DNA of 64,000 bases. Origin: Telmatactis stephensoni. Taxonomy: Eukaryota; Cnidaria; Anthozoa; Actiniaria; Isophelliidae. This document shows positions 48,350-62,200 of the stretch, piece after piece. A program made the position numbers and the translations under genes. The stretch's first letter is position 1. Each line of letters starts with the position of its first letter. Location of the stretch: assembly GCA_029948255.1 (NCBI GenBank), contig JALIZF010001920.1:1178001-1242000 (forward strand), read 5' to 3'. The notes under the pieces are model-generated. The model was given only the letters and a program-made list of their open reading frames with translations, was not told where the DNA came from and did no database searches.

Positions 48350-50172
48350 GTGTTGTTGTTGGTGTTGTTGTTTTGTGTTGTATGTTGTGTTGTTGTTGTT
48401 GTGTTGTTGTTGTTGTTGTGTTGCTTGTTTGTTGTTGCTGTTGTGTGTTGGTTTGTGTTGTTGTTGTGTTGTTGTGTTGTTGTGTGTTGTGTTGTTGTGT
48501 TGTGTTGTTGTTGTGTTGTTGTTGTTGTTGTGTTGTTGTGTTGTTGTTGTGTTGTGTTGTGTTGTGTTGTGATGTTGTGTTGTGTTGCATTACGTTGTGT
48601 TGTACGTCGTTGTAATGTGTTGTGCTTTGTCGGCAAAATTAGTTTGTGTAAGATACATTTATAGCTACATTTGGGCAGTGTTTACCATGCAAAAACAGCC
48701 TCATTCTGACCCAGTCCGAAGGGTAGTGGGTGTTATCGTACCCCAAGAGTTCAATGGCAGAACAAGAAAACTTTGTTATCTCTAATCGTTGACTGATATA
48801 AGTTTAAGCAATAAGTTTAAATAAGATGTAATTAGTAGTATTTTATACCTGGATGGTAATGGCAGCACTCTTTTGTCTCAAGAAATGTTTCCTTTGTAAG
48901 ACACCTCTGGTCCATCGCTGTATGGTACAGACTTTTTCTAAAAAGACCTTGTGTAACTGGTCTTGTAAGATTCGATGTTGACTCTCTCGTAGAAAGATCT
49001 GAATTGATAGATAAGGGGAAAAAACGTTATCATCAATGAAACAACGATTCAAATGACTAAAGGGAGCAACTGCAGAATACCCCGACACGCGAAGTAAGGT
49101 ATTAAAATTCATGGCTACACGTAAAAAAATCGGTGGAAATTGGGTTCTTGTGTAAATTATAACTTTATCTTTTGAAAACGGCGCATAACAGAACTGTGTA
49201 TATTGTATATGGGAAAATGATTTGAAGTGGATGCGCGTCTACGCGTGCACGCATCAAAAAGACCGAGAGGAACTGGGTCTCTATCGTCGTGGTTATATGT
49301 AGAAACGAATATGTTATTTGTAATGGATACACGTCTATGCGTGCACACGAAGGATAGCCGGAGAGGCAGGGATATTCTGCAGTTTAGCTCCTTAAAGCAA
49401 TCATGTAAAAGTAGAGGATTTTCCAAATCTGCAGAAAGTAAGTACTGTATGTTTATCTTGAAAGTCTTTTTCCTCGGAAATTGTAATAGTTATGATTAAT
49501 TGATTTATGATTAATTGATAACAGGACTTTGTGTCATCGAATGCGTTTGTCCAATTTTTTTTTGTCTCCTCAGTCCCATTACCATTATTAAATCATCATC
49601 AATCACCATGATCATCATCAATCATGATGACGATGATGATGATGATGATGATGATGATGATAACCATCATCATTATCAACAGTGCCTGGGATCACGCGGT
49701 AACTATTGCATCAGCAACTATCTAGCAATCACAAGAGCCACACTACCTTTGATGTTCCAATCTGGTACTCATTGGGATCAAGCTTAAGAGATTTCAAAAC
49801 TCCACAAATTTGATTTTTGATATCGTCAACAACTTTTGGGAATAGTAAACTGTAGCGCTTCACAAATTCCTGAAAGAAAATCGCCATTTATTAGTACAAC
49901 ATTTTTAGAAGTTGAAAGGATTGTGCCTTATTTATGGGCTCCTGTCTTCGCAATCGTCGTCATCATATTTATCATCATCATCACCACCATCACCACTATC
50001 ATCATCTTCATCATTTGTTACTACAACATTTTTGAATGGAATGGATTGTGACAGTTTTAAGGCTCTTCTCTTGACCACCACCACCACTACCTTTACCACC
50101 ACCACTACTACACCACCACCACCACCACTACACCACCACCACCACTACTACTACTACACCACCACCACCAGC

Positions 50173-50206
<34 letters not shown>

Positions 50207-53200
50207 TCATCATCACCATTTGTCAACACAGTTTAAAAATGAAATGGATTGTGCCAGTTTAAGGGGACCCTGTCTTGGTCATCATCATCATCATCATCAT
50301 CATCATCGTATCTGGTTTATTCGAGCCTGTTGCAGTATTAACTGAATTACAGGTTGACGGCGCTTTTCCATATATTAGTTAATGAATTCTAATACTACAT
50401 AAACTAAGGACTATATCACTTGCGTTTAAATATCATAAATTATAAAAACAAACTCAAAATGATAAATTGTGAAAACAAACAAACTTGGAAAACGGAAATC
50501 AACGTAACAAGGAAAAAATACCCACAAAGAAACAAAAACCGACAAGACATTCAATGCACTACATACACAAAGCATCCACACAATGAAAGCGGAAGAAAAA
50601 TTCTGGGTGCAGTTCCGTCAGGCCATACAAACGAACAGCTGAATTTCCTAATGAGGAATTTATTGTAAACGAAAACGAAAGTGTTTCAGTTGTAAAACGA
50701 AAGATTTTGAAGATGACCTCACATGGAACCAGACTACAAGACGCGTAGCATATGAAAAAAAAATACATACTTGAAATATTTTAAACAAATCTATAGTGGA
50801 AACATTTTAAATAAATTTCTTCTCATAACTTGGGTACGTTTGTTTTCTTTCGTACTTCGCTGAGATGAAAGTTAATCAAAATTATATACGGTGAATAATT
50901 AGTTAAAATGTTTGAAGTTGATGAGTTTCAGCATGCTAAATGCCCTTAGATCGGCGTTATGTGAATTTAGTTTACTCAAAAATGTAATTGTATAAATAGA
51001 TTCTATTCACAAACATTCGTTGTCTAAAAGTTTACTCCAAAATGTAAATTTATAAATAGATTCTATTCACAAAAATTCGTTCTCTACAAAGTTCAGAATC
51101 CAGAATTTCCCGCTAATAATTTCACGTATTTAAAGAAAAGTTTCATTTGAAAATATCGATACAAGTAGTAGATATTAGCAAAGAAAAAAAAAACGAAGAA
51201 GAAGTGCTTAGCAAATTGAGAAGATATATTACATTTGAAGTACTGGAATGCTATTATCGTAAATGGTTTTGAAGATGACTAAGGCTTTAGTAGCGAGTTT
51301 TTACTTTAATAGTTTTCCAAATAAACCACTTAATTTCCGAAGAGATATTAGCATTTATCTAAAGACCCAAAAAGATAACATTTTGATAAAATATTATTTT
51401 GAATACAGCTATATATAATAGTGCGGGTAACACCAATTACACAAGAAAGGAACATTGCAGGTACTTAGCCTAAATATTAGCGGGATATGACAAGAATTTT
51501 GCATTTTAAAACGTAGGAATAAAAAGCCCGAAAAATCAATCATACTTTTAATTGCTGTGATTAAAATCAATTTAAAATTCCTGGTAAAGTAATATTTCGC
51601 AGAGTTAAGTTGATGAGGGAGCTATTAATTTGAAATTCAAATATTTTGAAAACTGAAATAAAGTGTCATTAGAGTTTACAATTTAACATTGAAGGTGACA
51701 ATTTCGAGAGTTCAAATCTTTGCTATTTTAAGCTTACCAACACAAACCATAGAATCCTCCCGATGATTAAGACAATCACGACAGAGCCAAGAGCAAAGAG
51801 ACGGACTCCCGCCAGCAGAGACTCTAAAATGGACGTCTTCGTTTGAGCCATGTTGAATCACTGCTACATCGTAAGAGATTTTGACGAGTGGGGTCTGCTC
51901 AAAGCGAACAAAAGAAATCCCGAGTCTTCTATGATCGTCATGTTACTATTTAGAATCGATGAGGGAACTTTTTGGCCTTTTCTACGAAGTCAATTCGAGG
52001 GTCAAATCCGTGGAGTAAAACTAATCTTTGGACTGTACAATCCTCCATTCAACATCATAAGCCCTGACTTCCTCTTTGGAAAATACTCCTAGTTTGGCGT
52101 TAAATGAACGCTCATGAAAGAATTCGACTCTTGAAGCCGTCAATTTCAACTCAGGTCACAATTTCTACGTTTTAAGAAGTTGTTATTGACGATAGTAGAT
52201 TAATTTCTGTTGTCTGAATTCGCTGAATTGGACGTCACGGATTGTGGTCACATACTGGAAATGACGTACTAGCGCGTCCATCCGTATAGCCCCCTAAGGC
52301 TGGCTAGATAATATCTAATTGCTGCTCTTTTCATGGATAATATTGCTGCCTTTCTTTAATGGATAAATCCAAATCGTAAGAGGATTATCAAAAACCTGTA
52401 TAATTCTGTAGTGAAAGGCACGGAATTCAAGACAAGGTAATACTAGAGTGACAGATGACAATTACTGTACTGTCTACCGAGAGACAGCAATAAAGTTTTT
52501 GTGGTAATTTTGATATTTTTGGTAGGAAGAATTTTTGGTAGCGTGCCATAAGTTTAAGCTACGCGTCTTGGATATTTAGGGTGCTGAGATGTTGTTAAAA
52601 TGTGTCGTTCAGCTGGGTTGACTGATGATAAGGTTAGTTTTTCTTGGTCATCACATGATGGTCAGTTGCTAGTTTCATCATTGACAAAATAAGTTGCTGT
52701 CACGCATTGACAATATTTGTCACGCATTGTATATGCGTTGTCACACAATATTGTCACGCAATAATTTTGACGTAATGACAGTGTCAATAATATCACGTAA
52801 CGTCAAGTAGTGGAAGAATTGTCACGAACACGAAAATGCATTCTAAAATCCACAAAGGCGAGAACAACCGAAAACTGATAAAATGACTTCTATTTGATCC
52901 TTCTTAGGTTTGCCCAGCCCCTGATGGAATCTTCAATGTACACAATCCCGAACAGAAACTATGTACACATCCGGTTGATATCACGGGTCGTACATTTCAT
53001 TTGGGTTACGTCATCGTTCCAGATCACGTGACAACCCTTGAGAATTTGTTTGTTTTGTGAGATAATTGTTTGTTTTTATGATTAACGTGTTAGTGTGTTT
53101 ACGCATGGAAGAATCAACTCCCAAGAGTGGTGTCATGTGGTCTGAGATGGACAGCACAACGAATATGAAAGGGTCCTATTAGTAACAACAACAACAACAC

Positions 53201-56200
53201 AAAAACAACAACAACAACACAAAAACAACGAAGACAACACCACCACCACCACCAACGACGACGACAACAACAGCAGCAGCAACAACGACGACGACAAAAA
53301 CAAAAACAACAAAGGAAGCCGAAAAATATCACCATCATCTAAGGCTCCTGCAATCATTTAACACACGATTTCAACACGAATAATTTTAAATGGACAATTG
53401 CCAGTTGTGCTTACGTCTAGATGGAATCTCCACTGGTAGCCTAGTCTTCTGATTCTGACGGTCTCCAACATGCCAGTGTAGCGTAGTTGACGCTGAACGA
53501 CATCGCAGTCAAACTTGAGTGGAGCCTGTGAAGGAACGAATGAACGTCAAGTAATTATAAGATAAATAAAGACAAGGTTGTAAAAGGACTTTTATCTCGT
53601 TATCCGCATCGTCATCATTATCATCATCCGAAACAATATCAACAACAAAAACAACAACCTTGCTTGTATGAATGATTACTATTACTTCTAGCAAATCTAT
53701 TTGTCATCATCATCATCATCAACAACAACAAATGACGACTAACCACCACTACAACTACTACCTCTAGCAAATCTGTCATCATCATCGTCATTATAAATAT
53801 CAACAACAACAACAATAACAACCATTCCTTGTATGAATGATGACCATTACTTCAAGCAAATCTATTTGTCATCATTATCATCATCATCATCACTATTCTC
53901 TAACATCTAATAACAATTTGCCTTCCCTAGATATATGAATTTGACTTGAGGCAATGGGCTTGAAATCGCGATGACTATCTAACAGACACTCCATTATTTT
54001 AAGTTGAAAACATGTTACCTTACGACGAATGTAACGCTTAATACGGTCTAGTATATCCATCGTGAAGATCGAAAAAATTGTTATGGATTTTGGTATGGTT
54101 AGAGCGTTGATCACTCAACCTTCTTGTTAAATCGATTGATACTCCGTTTGCTCTGAGTATTATTTCTAATGTGTTAAGCTTATATACTGTAGGGTGTGTC
54201 GCAGGGGTGATTACGTCATTATGTTTGTGTTACAGGGTGAAGAGATACTATATATACAACTGAATACCGTAGTAAAATAGAGACTAAATAACCTTAGTCG
54301 ATTCGATTAAAACAAAAACAAAAGGAATTTAAAAATGACAAGTGTTTAAAGGGGTGTTTCATTTTTGGCCATATATTTTGAAAACATAAATTACCTTAAA
54401 TATTTCCTGGTTTGGGGAGGTTGTAGAAATCCGAATCTCAAACGCAAAACAATTTTCCTAGAATCTTTCCTTGAGTCGACTGGTTAGCTAACGCCACTTC
54501 CCTAGAATTTTTTCTTAAGTCAATTAATACTGGTTATCTTCGAACCTCCGCCATCTCGAACACAAAACCATTTCCCTAGAATCTTTTCTTAAGTCGATTA
54601 ATACTAGTTATCTCGAATCTCTGCTATTTCGAACACAAAACCATTTCCCTATAATATTTTCTTGAAGTCGATTAATACTAGGTTATCTCAAATCTCTACT
54701 ATCTCGAACATAAAATTACAAGGAACTGTGTCGAAGTTTAAGACAATCAATTAATTGTTTGGTATAGTTTCTCTATCAACCACTAAAAAAAATGCGGCAG
54801 TGCTATTGACTCCTCGGAGCTATTGCCTGCGTTCGTGCAACTGTGGCAGCCAAACTTGCCTAAAGGGCATTCGACGTATCAAAAACAAGCCTGACGAGGC
54901 AGCTCAACGAGAAGAGAGCCAGGAGGAATTAAGGCAGCTGTTAGCAGCCTGTTCAGACACCAGTGCTGTATACACCTATTTCTAGTAAACGTTGTCGGTA
55001 TCAAGCCTACGCGACTCACCCGAAAGGGAGTATGGGAAGAAATTACTAAAGTTATAAAACCACAAAAATCCCACACAATTACTCAAATTCAGCTTGCTCT
55101 GACCTTATACACTAAAGAACTTCACCGCTTACTGATGATAAAGTCAATACCAAAGCGGAAAAGAAAGTAAAGTTTTGCTACTACCCATACTCCTTTTCGG
55201 TCTAGTCATATATGGGCTTGAGAAATCTCATACAACCTTTTTTGAAATAGGTGTATATCTGTAGTACCTGCAACAGAGTCTGTAGTTCAAAGGTAGGACT
55301 ACTCTCTCATCATGAAAGGACACACTACTCGATGTTTGAGGTAAGACTCCATCATCATCACCATCATCATCATCATCATTAAACACTTTGAAACTAAGGA
55401 AATTTCGTAACCTTCTATCAGAGCCCTTATCGCCAAAATCGAGTTTTCATGACATTTGGAAATAGCTCTCGAGAAAAAGATATTTTTAACAAAATCTAAG
55501 CAATAAATTATTCGCTGATCATGGACAGTAGAGACTGTCCGGAAATTGTGGGTTTCATCCATTCCTTTTGGAATCAAAAGACAATGAAGCGGTAGCCATG
55601 TTGGATGAACAAACAATAGACGCTAATGAGGAATCATTTGTTGAATTTCATCCAAGATGGCTGCCATGACGTCACATACAACCCAAGAATATCATTTGTT
55701 TACAAAACTTCTCGTTGTTTTGTTTAGCTCTCGAGACATAACTTCCCTGTTTTTAGTCTAAATAGTAAGGTTTAATCGGCCAGATTGACCTTGTCCTTGG
55801 CATTCTAGCCTAAATATTGTAAGATGAAAAAATAGTCCCCATTTCATTATGACGTCATATCAAAACAATCAATCAAACAATCATCAAACGTGAAGTATCA
55901 CGCTGGTCGCGAGAGGGTGAAAAACCAGCATCAACACAAAGAAAATTGATATGAAATGCATTTTCTAGAACGACGAAAAGGGATAACAGCCATCTAATGC
56001 AACAAATATTCTTTATTAAACATCGATACATAGACTTCGAGCAGTCCTCCTTTTCCCTCCAGAATCCCAAAATACGAGTCCGATCGGAAACACGGACATG
56101 TTTCCGATCGGACTCGTATTTTGGGATTCTGGAGGGAAAAGGAGGACTGCTCGCAGTCTAATCGATACATCGTATATTTGGGAACTAGGCCACTTGAGAT

Positions 56201-59200
56201 AAACCTAAACAAGACATCATACTGCAATAGGACAATTGCTCCACTCTAGAATGTGCACGTATAAACACTTAAATTCACTTTGGTTTTTCATAACATTTTA
56301 AATTGTTTAAAAAGCGTCTTTTACTCCTTTCATTCATCAGGGATTTTACAAGGACGGATAAGGAATGCCCTTCAAGAAATCGAAAATCGTCCAGAGGAAG
56401 AGTATCGAGACGAAAAGGGCCTAAAGTCATCTCCGGAAGGGGTGCGCACCCCCTACACCCCCAACGGAGGGGCGGATCCAGGATCCACACTCTTAGCCTC
56501 TCTCCGACTCAATGACTCCATAAAACTAAACATTCAGCCAATAATCCCATTGTTTTGTCGAAACATATTGAGGCTGAGAGGGATAGTAGATTAGAGGGAA
56601 TAAAACCGATAACCTCGATCTTAAAAAAGGCCACGAGAATTAGCCAACTAAGCCAACGCTTCCCCCCACCCCCTCACCCTTGATGAATCCAAACATTAAG
56701 TGGAATCGAGAACTTCGATCAAGAACGGATAATCAGAGATTACGATTAATTTGATAAACATGACGATAAAACCGAGTACCCCCTTAAACGCGAGTCTAAT
56801 AATAAGAGGAGAATGCCATGGTAACGCTGAAGAAGAGGTTTACAACTATAACGTGATACTGCGTAACGGTGTCCAATGCAACGTTGTCTTATTCTTTGCT
56901 AACGTACCGTTACTGTCACGTTGCGTGACACTGAAAGCTGTTTTTCCGACCGTGCGTTACCTCAAATAATAATGATCAATAATAAGTGTCTTCAAATAAT
57001 AACAATAAATAATAAGAGTCCTCAAATAATAATTATGAATAATAAGTGCCCACTCCATTGTCCTTTAGTCATTCATACAAGAAATACTAAACAAATACTA
57101 AAGTTTTTGTTCCTACACGATTCACCCCGAACTAAACCCCGTTTCGTGACACTGATGATTGCATATTCCGTGAGTTACGTATAGTATTTGGAAGAGCGTG
57201 ACAAAAAATATGGTAAATGAGCGTTACCTCGAGCGTGACAGTATAACGCTAGTAACCGGCCAAACGGCAATAATAGAGACTGTGAAAACGGCACGGTCAC
57301 GCAACAGCACAATTACGCAACAGCATAATTACGGCAGGAATTTCAGATGTGTTTAATAGAAAACACGTCACTGACACGGTCACGACATCGCGTGCCGTCT
57401 ATTTCACACTCTATACGAAATCCGCTCTATAGAACGACAAGTAATGAATTGATGAATCTTTGGTACACCAAATGGGCAACCACACCCGATCCAAGTTACC
57501 CCCAAACTAAGAAAAACTATCTAGAAAGACAGAAAAGCTAGAACAATCTAGAAATAACACATTGCCTCAGCAAATCTTAAGAGTCAGTGTTGTTAAGAAC
57601 GTTTCGTTTTCATGATCCCTTATGTCATCACGTATGCAAAACGTACCTTTTCAGCGTTAGACCGGATGCACCGAACAAAGAAGGGTTGGGCCTCACCTAG
57701 GATCTCCATCAGGCGATTTAATGATGACTGTGGGTAAAAAAGAAGTTTAGTCTAACACCGCGGAAATATATACCACGCATGCATAACTCCCCAGTCCTCC
57801 TCAATAGAGAGATTAAGCATCACGTACACGGCAAACGGCAGAGAGGATCACGTGACTTGCTTTTTTTGCGTCTGGCGTTGCTGTTTCAATGCGAGGATGG
57901 ATCATTTTGCGTTTGCCGTAAACGTGAAAAGTCGCAATTTCGTTTGAGTACTAAACGCGCAACGTCGGGTGCGAAATTCGTAGGTCACGTGATCCTCTCT
58001 GCCATTTGTCGTTTCTTGTGTGCGTGATGCTTAATCTCTCTAATGTTGGCATCAATGAAAACGGCAGTCAAACAAACAAAACTTTGCCGGCAAAATGCAA
58101 GCTACAGAAGCAAAACTTAGTCTTCCCCCCCCCCCAAAAAAAGTGACGTTAAGGACTTTGTAGTATATTCTACTGCCTGCCTTTTTTTCCCAGTACTTTT
58201 TTGTTTCCTCCCGTCCTCAAAATAAGGCTCAAAGATATGATATAGGGAAAATCTAAAGAAAACAATTCTAAAAATTTTACTTGGGATTCTTGTGATCAAG
58301 ACGCGGGTGCGCGTAAGCCCGCCAAAACTCGCGCATGCGCAGTCGTTTTGTCGCAGTGTCTGATGCCCGCGTGATTTGCAGTTGTGAGAATTGTTATCTG
58401 TGTAAAAGTAAAAGCGGTAGTAATTTTGAGTCATGACTTTGGTAAAAAGAGGTAGTTAAGGCTGGCACACACTGGGCGTCAGGTCGCTGCGACACGACGC
58501 GGGGACACGTCGCGGCGATAATTCCCCTCGTGTGTACTGTGGAATTTCTGTGAAAATCTTGTCGCCGCGACAGAATTTTTTCGCTGCAACACGTCGCACG
58601 AATTCAAACTGGTTTGAATTCCTGCGTACGATCGCAGCGACAAAATCAGTAAAAGTGGTTTCGTCGCAGCACAGTGCACACGAAGCGACGTGTCGCCGCG
58701 TCATGTCGCAGCGACCTGACGCCTAGTGTGTGCCGGCCTTCACATTGTAGATTATTTTTTGTCTTTGTCTCAGTTTTTCTATTACCCTTTTTAAGGTAAA
58801 TCGCTTGAAAAACTAATAGTTTTAATAAAAACTCACTCACCTGGAATTGCGCACTAACGGTAGGTGGGTTCATAGGTTTAGATTTTCCTCTCTGGTTCTT
58901 GTACAAGTAGTCATATGTACGTATCGACATGTCACGCTTTGTCTCAAGACCGTGACGCACTTTGGTCACCAAATTCTAGCCATGAAACAAGAAAGAGTAT
59001 GAATTTTGAAACATAAATTACTGTCGCTGAATCTTTTTAACAACGGATAAGTTGTGAATAGGAAGAGGAGGGGTTGGGGAAGCAAATGTAAGGATCATTC
59101 TGGGTTGGACGAAAAAATGCCATTCATTATAATTGTGATTTTTTTCAGTTAAGGGTCTCAAAACAGGATTAGGATTTCAAGGCCTCAGTGGAATGTCCTG

Positions 59201-62200
59201 TATCAGCCGCCCCCATGTCCCCACCCTCCTTGGGGAAGAAACGAAGGGAGGAGAGGGTAAGGATTTACCTTTGGGGGTGATGTCTTGGTGTTCTGTGACT
59301 GCATTCTCCTGCAAATTGAACAATTAAGCTCTAGTCATAAAAGTTTGATGAAATGAAATGAAAAATGAAATTTTAGCATTTATATAGCACAATTATCTAT
59401 ATGTATATAATCAAATGTGCTTAGAGTTTGTTAGTAGTAAGGACAGACTGTTGTACCGGGCGACAATCCCTAACTCTTTGCGAACAGTACAACAGGATCT
59501 TTTACGTTCACTATACAAGCAGGGTTAGAGTGAAAGCAGACGGGGCCTACGGTTTAACGTCCTTATCCGAGAAGACCTGAAGGTCTAACCGTTTGCAGAT
59601 GTAATTACAAAGGCAGCACCTTCTCCTCAATTATTTAAAGACCCTGAGTGTTGGTCCGGCCGGGATTCGAACCCCGACCTCCCGCACGAAAGACCGACGC
59701 TCAACCAACTGAGCCAACCGGGCGGTGGTGATAAAGCAAAATGAACTTACATAGGGACTTAGAAGCACTAAAGTGTCAAAAATACATTAAATATTATTTG
59801 TAACTCAATAAATTCTATTTACCGTATAACTTTAGACGCTTTCTTAAATAAGGGTATAGATTGGTCCTCTTCGGCATTCAAAATACCCATTCTAAAGACA
59901 AATTCATAAACTAAGCCCTACATCTATAGCAATAAAGCTAAGGGTCTGTTTATATGAAGGAGAGTTGACCCGGCTAGCCGGGACAACTATAGGCCCTGAT
60001 TATATGAACCGGGCTGGCCCGGTTAAGCGGGCTAACTTCTTTGTTCTGTGGCCCCCAGGGAAAACAAAACAAAAGAAGTCAGCCCGCTTAACCGAGCCAG
60101 CCCGGTTCCTATAATCAAGGCCTTAGTAATTGTCTTTTCCCTGGGGGACACAAAACAAAAGAACTATCCCTGCTACCAGAGACAACTGTCCTTAATATAA
60201 ACAGCCTCAGTAGTACGTGAAACATTAAGTGATTTCCTGACCTTACGCAGAAAGCAGTTTTCTAAGCGTTTGCACAACCTCGTTCTTGTTCTTTCTTTCT
60301 TGCTGCGAGGTAAGCAATGTGTATTTCCCGAGTATGCGCAGTACCAATAGCGCGAAATCCCGAGTATGTACGAGCATGCGCAGTACCCATAGCGCGAAAT
60401 CCCGAGTATGTACGAGCATGCGCAGTACCCATAGCACGAAATCCCGAGTATGTACGAGCATGCGCAGTACCCATAGCACGAAATCCCGAGTATGTGCAAT
60501 GCGAAGTAAGTTGATGCATAGTGGAATGTCATGTGAATGAATACAACATGAAAGAGATTTGGATTTTACCTCAACGATCTGGACGACTGCAAAGAAAGAA
60601 GACAAAGTATGTATTTAATGTGAGTCTACGTACAACATTTTTGTGTATATAATAAAATGACAACAGACACTTTTCAGACTTGATTTTTCAACGTTAACAA
60701 TATTACAAATGTGTCTTTCTTAAGGTAGTACCGGATCTTCCCAAATCTTCAATGAATTTTTTTTAAAATTCTGTCATTTGAAGTTTATTGTTAGGGTATT
60801 CAAATAATGAAAAAAAAGAAGGGGGTCCCCGTATTAGTTATGGAGATATAAGGCGTCAAAAAGGAGGGATTTTTCAGTTTTCCGCGCGTTTTTGCCGAAA
60901 ATCTGATTCCGTCAATAAATTCGAATTACTCGATTGGATTTAACAAAGTAAAACAGAAAACTGCATTAAACGGTAGTTGTTGAATCTAGGAGACATACCT
61001 TGATAAAAAATCCATCCAATCTTTTGAAAGTGAGGTGAAAATTAAATTCTAGAAGCGAAATTGCTTGCAATTTGGAGGAGTTATATGCGTGTGTAGTTGT
61101 AAAAATGTTGAAAATTTATGACAATTTTAACTATGAAAATTTTTTTTTCCGCACTAAATCGAAAGAATACGATATCTAGCTTCAAATGAAAAGAATAAAA
61201 CAGGGGGTCACCGTATTATTTCAAGAGTTAGAGAAGCAGAAAAGAGAAAAATACGCTGAAAACGAACTCCAAATATCACCATTTTAGCAATTTTCTCACC
61301 GGCTTTTTCGATAAATAATATTAATCAAATTTTAAAATTCGAGGCTAAATACCTACATTATACAGTACACAAGATTTCGTAGTTAAAATTTTTCCGGTAT
61401 TTTGATGACAAAATGCTATTTTTCTCCACTAAAGTTAGAGTTTCTTCACTTTCAATCGTTCGCTTACTAGTGTCCAGACTCCCCACGGTAATACCAATGC
61501 TCTCTAATAAAAGTGCTCGCGCTCGAATGCGCGCGGGAGATGCGCAGTAGCAAGTGTCCGGAACTACCTTAAACAACGCTTAACAGGCATATTTTTCTAA
61601 TGCATTTTTCTTTGTTGCCGAGCGTTGAGTGAAGACCAAAGAAAACCAATTGAAAGTACACTTACCCGTCTTTTCTTAGAAGACAATCGATCACTTGCTT
61701 TACCATCTGTAACACAACGAAGAAATGGAAATAATTAGACGAGTTATTGGTTGTAGTACACGTTACCAACAATTTTGTGGAATGAAGCAGTTAGGTTCCC
61801 ACTTCCCGATTCTAACCTTTCCGGCTACGAACTCATGTTCAACTCGACTTCGTGGAATAATCCGTACAAAACGAAGTACAGATACAGAGTAGGATGTTCT
61901 ATTCTGTTCATTTTATAAAGTCGAGTACACCTCTCAACAACGGCCAGCATTTTTCCTCCCCGTCATCGACCAATCAAATACATTTACTTTATATTGAAAC
62001 CTCTGTACAGCGACCACCTCTCCGCCATAATCTGATCGATACATTTACTCTATATTGCTCTTTATATTTACTTGGGGAGGGGGGGGATAACAGCCAATTA
62101 CTATATCCCCAAGATGGCCATTGTGAATAGGTTTGACTGTATTCTAAAGAAGAGCGTGACTTACTCATTCGGAATTTCCGTCCAGACACAGTGAACGCAT

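Noticed and set aside
47952..48664. Long Asn/Thr/Gln, Cys/Val and Leu/Val frames up to 212 codons
   Set aside because: They come from the TTG/TGTTG microsatellite. Only the part at 47984-48105, in a different frame, is a real myosin IQ exon.
51850..52092. 80-codon plus-strand frame beginning [13 protein letters not shown]
   Set aside because: It lies in the proposed shared upstream region, has no splice partner and no recognisable domain; I could not support it.
54755..54985. 76-codon plus-strand frame and its minus-strand shadow
   Set aside because: Neighbouring sequence is decayed repeat and no family is recognised.
60173..60605. Repetitive frames of 65-120 codons on both strands
   Set aside because: They are produced by the 42-bp tandem repeat. 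Only 60244-60302 and 60570-60586 are supported exons.
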